From Megamonas sp. UBA1796 (GTDB lineage: Bacteria > Bacillota > Negativicutes > Selenomonadales > Selenomonadaceae), in contig DCFU01000036.1 of assembly GCA_002319795.1 (NCBI GenBank), positions 1 to 17,817 of the forward strand: a stretch of DNA of 17,817 nucleotides, written 5' to 3'. The notes beneath the pieces are model-generated. The model had not been told where the DNA came from, made no database searches, and saw only the letters and a list, made by a program, of their open reading frames with translations. Positions 14,052 to 17,817 of this stretch are shown here, in pieces; position 1 is the stretch's first letter, and each line of letters starts with the position of its first letter. Made by a program: the position numbers and the translations under genes.

Positions 14052-15299
14052 ATGCCGGAACTTTTACTGCGCCATATTGCGCAGATTGCTACACCGGAAG
14101 GAAAGGCTGCACACCATGGTGCAGCGATGAAGAAATTAAAAATTTACCTGAATGCAGCTGTTTTTATCCGGGATGGACGGATTGCCGCTGTAGGGCCAGA
14201 TGCCGTAATCAGTTCTGCTGTATTGCAGAAGAATCCAAACGTGAAAATAGTAGAAGCCGCCGGTAAATGTGTTATTCCAGGCTTTGTAGACCCACATACG
14301 CATTTTTTATTCGGTGGAGCAAGGGTAGAGGAATTTGTCAATCGACTGGAAGGTGTTCCATATTTGGAACTTTTGCAACGAGGCGGCGGGATTTGCAGTA
14401 CGATGGAGGCCACACGAGAAGCTTCTGCTGATGAACTCTATGAAAAAGGGAAAAGCATACTGCAGCAAATGTTGCATCTGGGTGTTACGACAGTGGAAGG
14501 AAAAAGCGGTTATGGATTGGATTTGAAAAATGAGTGCAAGCTTTTGCAAGTCATGCAAAAGTTGGAGAAAAGCCAACCGGTTTCGCTGGTAACAACTTAT
14601 TTGGGCGCGCATGCGGTTCCGCCCGAATATGAATGTCGGTCAGATGACTATGTGGATTTTATGCTGGACGAGGTCTTGCCAGTAATTCAGCAGTACAATC
14701 TCGCAGAATTCGTTGATGTATTTTGTGAGACCGGTGTATTTACGGTGCGGCAGGCGGAACGAATCCTGCAGGCGGCTGCAAGAAGAGGGTTTGGGCTCAA
14801 GCTGCATGCCGATGAGATGAACTCAACTGGTGGAGGCGGTTTGGCCGCAGGCCTAGGGGCTGTTTCCGCCGATCATCTGCTAGCTGTGAGCGAAGATGAT
14901 ATACAGGCATTAGCGCAGAGCAAGACGGTAGCCGTGTTGTTACCAGCCACCGCGTTCTGTATGCGCAAGTCTTATGCTCCAGCGCGCCGGATGATTGATA
15001 CTGGCTGTGCAATAGCTCTGGCCAGTGATTTTAATCCAGGTAGTTGCTATACGTACTCTGTACCGTTAATTCTAGCCTTGGCTGTCATTGCGATGCACAT
15101 GACGATGGAGGAGGCGCTTACTGCCATGACGCTCAATGCCGCAGCTGCTATTGGGCGGGCAAAATCTTGTGGTAGCATTGAACCAGGTAAGCAGGCAGAT
15201 TTGCTGATTCTAAAAGAGCCGGATTATCGTCACCTTGTCTATGGTACCGGATTGAATCTTGTGGAACAGGTTATCAAGGGAGGAGAATTTTTATGGTAA
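14052..15299 (+). CDS. hutI: Imidazolonepropionase
   Basis: Hydrolyses 4-imidazolone-5-propionate to N-formimino-L-glutamate, the third step of histidine degradation. With the start at 14052 it has 415 residues, the usual size. The metal site of the amidohydrolase fold is complete: DPHTH (His82, His84), LHADE (His252), SADHL (His275) and ASDFNPG (Asp326). Family-specific blocks are GGARVEEFVNRLEG (88-101), GGGICSTMEATR (111-122), VEGKSGYGLDL (148-158) and YLGAHAVPPEY (183-193). ATG 14052 is chosen over 14031 because AAAGGAGG lies 8 bases before it. The stop overlaps the permease start by 7 bases (ATGGTAA), so translation of the two is coupled. Confidence 0.94.
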   Translation: MPELLLRHIAQIATPEGKAAHHGAAMKKLKIYLNAAVFIRDGRIAAVGPDAVISSAVLQKNPNVKIVEAAGKCVIPGFVDPHTHFLFGGARVEEFVNRLEGVPYLELLQRGGGICSTMEATREASADELYEKGKSILQQMLHLGVTTVEGKSGYGLDLKNECKLLQVMQKLEKSQPVSLVTTYLGAHAVPPEYECRSDDYVDFMLDEVLPVIQQYNLAEFVDVFCETGVFTVRQAERILQAAARRGFGLKLHADEMNSTGGGGLAAGLGAVSADHLLAVSEDDIQALAQSKTVAVLLPATAFCMRKSYAPARRMIDTGCAIALASDFNPGSCYTYSVPLILALAVIAMHMTMEEALTAMTLNAAAAIGRAKSCGSIEPGKQADLLILKEPDYRHLVYGTGLNLVEQVIKGGEFLW

Positions 15300-16171
15300 A
15301 TGTAAATGGAAAAATTAGCTGTGCCATCCAAGAGAATCTAATACTGGAAAATAGAGGAAAAAAACATTGGCGATATAGCCTGTTGCAGGCCTTCATCCCT
15401 ATGGGTAGAATTCCTAAAACCTATACGATATTGCTTGCAACAGCGGCTTTTGTGGGAATTTTAGGGTTATGGTTTTCCTTGACATTGCTGGTGGGAATTG
15501 ATGCATTTTTTCTCCCCTCTCCAGTCGCTACTCTTGACGCAGCGCGAATTTTATTGTCTGACGGTGAATTTGTTTTAGGTGTTCAGATGACAGTCTTTCG
15601 CGTGATGATGGGTTTTTCGATTGCGGCAGCCGTGGCTGTTCCCATGGGGCTTTTAATTGGTACCTATGCACCTGCCTCGGCGATGCTGGAATATGTTTTT
15701 TCTTTTGTACGCTATTTGCCAGCATCCGCCTTTATACCGCTGTTCATTTTATGGATTGGGATCGATGAGCCAGAAAAGATTGCCGTGATTATCCTAGGCA
15801 GTTTACCCCAACTCGTCCTTATGGTGGCTACGAATGTACGGAATGTGCCGATGTCAATGATAGAGGTATCCTATACGCTGGGCACTTCAAAAGCGGATGT
15901 ACTTTGGAAAATCATATTGCCGAAGGCTTTGCCGGACATTGTCGACAGCTTGCGTACCGTTTTGGGCTGGGCATGGACGTATATCATTGTCGCTGAGCTT
16001 GTAGGTGCGTCATCTGGTATTGGCTATATGATTATCCAATCGCAACGCATGATGAATACATCACGCATTTTCGTCGGTATACTCACCATTGGGCTTATTG
16101 GGATGATTATCGATATTGCATTTAAGGTTCTCCATGATTATTTTTTCTATTGGAATAAAGAAGTGCGTTGA
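15293..16171 (+). CDS. ABC transporter permease, SsuC/TauC type
   Basis: A 292-residue inner-membrane permease of the binding-protein-dependent (BPD_transp_1) family. Predicted membrane segments lie at about 45-68, 101-123, 135-154, 162-182, 229-249 and 258-278. The cytoplasmic EAA loop that docks the ATPase is present near 189-214 (EVSYTLGTSKADVLWKIILP). The AELVGASSGIGYMI segment (234-247) is a strong NitT/TauT-class marker and fits the class of the binding protein upstream. The ATG overlaps the end of hutI by 7 bases, with AAGGGAGGAG before it. Confidence 0.9.
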   Translation: MVNVNGKISCAIQENLILENRGKKHWRYSLLQAFIPMGRIPKTYTILLATAAFVGILGLWFSLTLLVGIDAFFLPSPVATLDAARILLSDGEFVLGVQMTVFRVMMGFSIAAAVAVPMGLLIGTYAPASAMLEYVFSFVRYLPASAFIPLFILWIGIDEPEKIAVIILGSLPQLVLMVATNVRNVPMSMIEVSYTLGTSKADVLWKIILPKALPDIVDSLRTVLGWAWTYIIVAELVGASSGIGYMIIQSQRMMNTSRIFVGILTIGLIGMIIDIAFKVLHDYFFYWNKEVR

Positions 16172-16174
16172 ATC

Positions 16175-16183
16175 AGAGGAGGG
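16175..16183 (+). promoter_or_regulatory. Ribosome binding site that sets the ATPase start
   Basis: AGAGGAGGG is 7 bases before ATG 16191. The same frame is open further upstream inside the permease gene, but there is no comparable site there. Confidence 0.8.
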
Positions 16184-16190
16184 TTTCCAA

Positions 16191-16988
16191 ATGATAGAAA
16201 CAGGTCTTGATATCCAAGGTGTAAATAAAATATATCAAAGTAAAAACGGCAATGTCTTTGCATTGGATCAGATAAATCTGCAGGTTCATTCCAAGGAATT
16301 TGTGTCTTTACTCGGAACTTCAGGTTGTGGAAAAAGTACTTTGCTACGCATTATCTGTGGTCTTGAGGAAGCTACAAGCGGCACGATTTACCATAAGGGT
16401 AGACAACTCCAGGGTCCGGGACCAGATCGCGGGATGGTATTTCAGGCGTATACATTGTTCCCATGGATGACGGTTTCAGAAAACATTCAATTTGGCCTAA
16501 AGCAGAAGCATATCGCGAAAAAAGAGGCAAAGGAAATCGCTGAGCATTACATTGAACTGGTTGGTCTGCAAGGATTTGAGGGCCAGTGTCCGAATTCTCT
16601 ATCGGGTGGAATGAAGCAACGTGTGGCCATTGCCCGGGCGTTGGCTAACGATCCTGATATTTTACTTTTGGATGAGCCATTTGGTGCGCTGGATATGCAG
16701 ACCCGGGGCGTTATGCAGGAACTCTTGCTAAATGTGTGGCAAAAATCCCCGAAGATGATTGTCATGGTTACCCATGATATTGAAGAAGCAATTTTTTTGG
16801 CAGATAGGGTGGCGATTATGAGCGCCCGCCCGGGGCGGATTAAAGAAATTTTGGATATTGCGATAGAGCGGCCACGGGATTATCGGGTAAAAACCAGCCA
16901 GCAATTCGTCGAATACAAAGAGCGGGCTACTGAAATTATCCGTGAAGAAAGCATGAAGCTTTTACAAACGAAGATATTGAGTGCGTGA
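16191..16988 (+). CDS. ABC transporter ATP-binding protein, SsuB/TauB type
   Basis: A 265-residue cytoplasmic ATPase that powers the import system. Motifs in order: Walker A GTSGCGKST (42-50), Q-loop Gln85 in MVFQAYTLFPW, signature LSGGMKQRVAIARAL (137-151), Walker B ILLLDEP (157-163) and switch His195 in MVTHDIEEA. The FPWMTVSEN segment after the Q-loop is characteristic of the nitrate/sulfonate/taurine importers. It begins 19 bases after the permease stop and completes a one-permease, one-ATPase, one-binding-protein importer with its neighbours. Confidence 0.93.
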   Translation: MIETGLDIQGVNKIYQSKNGNVFALDQINLQVHSKEFVSLLGTSGCGKSTLLRIICGLEEATSGTIYHKGRQLQGPGPDRGMVFQAYTLFPWMTVSENIQFGLKQKHIAKKEAKEIAEHYIELVGLQGFEGQCPNSLSGGMKQRVAIARALANDPDILLLDEPFGALDMQTRGVMQELLLNVWQKSPKMIVMVTHDIEEAIFLADRVAIMSARPGRIKEILDIAIERPRDYRVKTSQQFVEYKERATEIIREESMKLLQTKILSA

Positions 16989-17004
16989 GAGGTAGAGAGT
17001 AAAT

Positions 17005-17595
17005 ATGAAATGGGAAATCATAACGGCAGAAAAGCAGCTGGTCAGTACTTGGTCAGGAGGAGATACCCGCGAATTGTACATTTCTCCGGTTGGCAGCAGT
17101 TATACTGAGCGGGATTTTGAACTGCGCCTAAGCTCGGCGACAGTGACTTCGCCCACCTCGGTATTTACAGATTTGTCCGGTTATAATCGTGAACTCGTGA
17201 TTATTTCCGGCAATATTCGCTTGCAACATGAAGATGCTCCGGTAATAGGACTGCAGGAACTGGAGAAAGATAGTTTTGATGGCGGTGACAGGACTTTGAG
17301 TTGGGGAGTCTGTCAGGATTTTAACGTTATGTGTGCTAAGGAGTCCGTATGTATCGCAACAGCAAGGGCCTGCAGGAATTTGCCTGAAAAGTTTGCGGCC
17401 AGCCAGGAGGAAATGTTTTTTTATGCGGCATCGGGGAACTTTATTTGGCAATATGGTAACACAACGGTGGAACTTCATGAGAAGGCACTGTTGCATATCT
17501 GTCGGGCAGAAAAGCCATTTTTCTTGCGAGCCGCCGTAGTGGGATACAATGATAAGTTAATCCAGGTAATCCTAAAAAGGCGTTATGAAAGCTGA
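17005..17595 (+). CDS. hutD: HutD/Ves-family protein
   Basis: A 196-residue cupin-like protein of the HutD/Ves family. Family features are the WSGGDTREL motif near the N-terminus (16-24), matching WxxGGxTRE, the FELRLSSATV strand (38-47), an SVFTDLSGYNRELVIISG block (52-69) and FDGG followed by DFNVM in the middle. HutD is not an enzyme of histidine degradation; in Pseudomonas it is reported to act as a governor limiting over-expression of hut genes, and may bind formiminoglutamate. Its position as the last gene of the operon supports an imidazole-catabolic role for the whole cluster. Only a weak GAGGTAGAG ribosome binding site precedes the ATG. Confidence 0.82.
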   Translation: MKWEIITAEKQLVSTWSGGDTRELYISPVGSSYTERDFELRLSSATVTSPTSVFTDLSGYNRELVIISGNIRLQHEDAPVIGLQELEKDSFDGGDRTLSWGVCQDFNVMCAKESVCIATARACRNLPEKFAASQEEMFFYAASGNFIWQYGNTTVELHEKALLHICRAEKPFFLRAAVVGYNDKLIQVILKRRYES

Positions 17596-17723
17596 AATTT
17601 TGACAGATGGACATGATAAATAAAAAAAGAAACTGTTGCACGTTAGAAATCGAACTATAGGTAATAATTTAGATACAAAAATAAATGATTTTAGGAAATG
17701 TAGTGACCCCATAAAGTTAGACC

Positions 17724-17758
17724 AAACCGTAGTAGCATTGATTGCTGCTACGGTTTTT
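17724..17758 (+). terminator. Strong intrinsic terminator inside the IS end
   Basis: A 12-bp stem (17726-17737 with 17743-17754, one G-T wobble), extendable by two A-T pairs, has a 5-base loop and a T run on the + strand. It would stop transcripts from the operon before they enter the IS in antisense. No other terminator is seen after hutD. Confidence 0.8.
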
Positions 17759-17759
17759 A

Positions 17760-17817
17760 TTATGCTGCGGCATAACGTAATCGATAATTCACAGGACTAA
17801 GCCAGCCAAGCTTAGCC
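17760..17817 (-). CDS. IS3-family transposase OrfB, C-terminal 18 residues only
   Basis: Read leftward from the window edge, the frame gives AKLGWLSPVNYRLRYAAA and then two stops (first TAA at 17762-17760). LGWLSPVNYR is the variant of the L(G/N)xxSPxxYR tail that ends the integrase-type transposases of this family. The catalytic DDE part lies beyond the window. Confidence 0.72.
   Translation of the reverse strand, partial: AKLGWLSPVNYRLRYAAA

Larger units (their letters stand above)
17699..17817 (-). mobile_element. End of an IS3-family insertion sequence (IS150-like), cut by the window edge
   Basis: The terminal inverted repeat starts TGTAGTGACCCCATAAAGTT at 17699, the TG-starting GACCCC...AAGTTAGAC pattern common to IS150-like members of the IS3 family. 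Just inside lies the 3' end of a transposase gene on the minus strand, so this is the transposase-distal (right) end of the element. The other end and any target-site duplication are outside the window. Confidence 0.75.

Noticed and set aside
12006..15299. Ergothioneine degradation cluster
   Set aside because: Urocanase and an M20 carbamoylase fit, but no ergothionase-type lyase or desulfurising enzyme is present, and the amidohydrolase after urocanase is a canonical imidazolonepropionase rather than a hydantoinase. It is kept only as an alternative for substrate testing.
16116..16190. N-terminal extension of the ATPase into the permease gene
   Set aside because: The added residues are not part of the ATPase family fold, and a clear AGAGGAGGG site precedes ATG 16191.

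Overview
The window is bacterial DNA from a low-to-mid GC anaerobe-like Firmicute. Strong AGGAGG-type ribosome binding sites, tight Firmicute-style operon packing and U-tailed intrinsic terminators suggest this. A Negativicute such as a Sporomusa/Pelosinus relative is a guess that fits but is not proven by anything here. Nearly everything is on the + strand.

Left part (1-4556): the first few codons of a leftward gene, a terminator hairpin, a decayed-looking frame (239-466), class II fumarase (fumC), a long gap with no clear gene, a transmembrane methyl-accepting chemotaxis protein, and another gap. This part is visibly more AT-rich than what follows.

Right part (4557-17595): an RpiR-family regulator with its own near-consensus promoter, then eleven tightly packed co-directional genes. 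In order they are an M20 amidase of the hydantoinase/carbamoylase group, a HutF-like amidohydrolase, the large and small subunits of a type II aconitase X (AcnX), a D-2-hydroxyacid dehydrogenase, a NitT/TauT-type ABC solute-binding lipoprotein, long-form urocanase (hutU), imidazolonepropionase (hutI), the ABC permease and ATPase, and a HutD/Ves-family protein. A good promoter (5490-5518) is followed at once by a strong intrinsic terminator (5544-5582) and a palindrome in the leader, so control by attenuation and/or by the RpiR protein is likely.

How the genes may work together: HutU and HutI convert urocanate to N-formimino-L-glutamate. A HutF-like deiminase would give N-formyl-glutamate, and the M20 amidase could release glutamate and formate. 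Histidine ammonia-lyase (HutH), HutG and formiminotransferase are absent from the window. AcnX and the 2-hydroxyacid dehydrogenase are not part of any Hut pathway I know. The cluster therefore looks like an undescribed variant route that enters at or before urocanate. One speculative idea is imidazolepyruvate to imidazolelactate to urocanate; another is an imported imidazole compound. The dedicated ABC transporter would bring in the substrate.

The right edge (17699 onward) is the end of an IS3-family insertion sequence, with the last codons of its transposase on the minus strand. A strong terminator just inside the IS end probably also stops the operon transcript.
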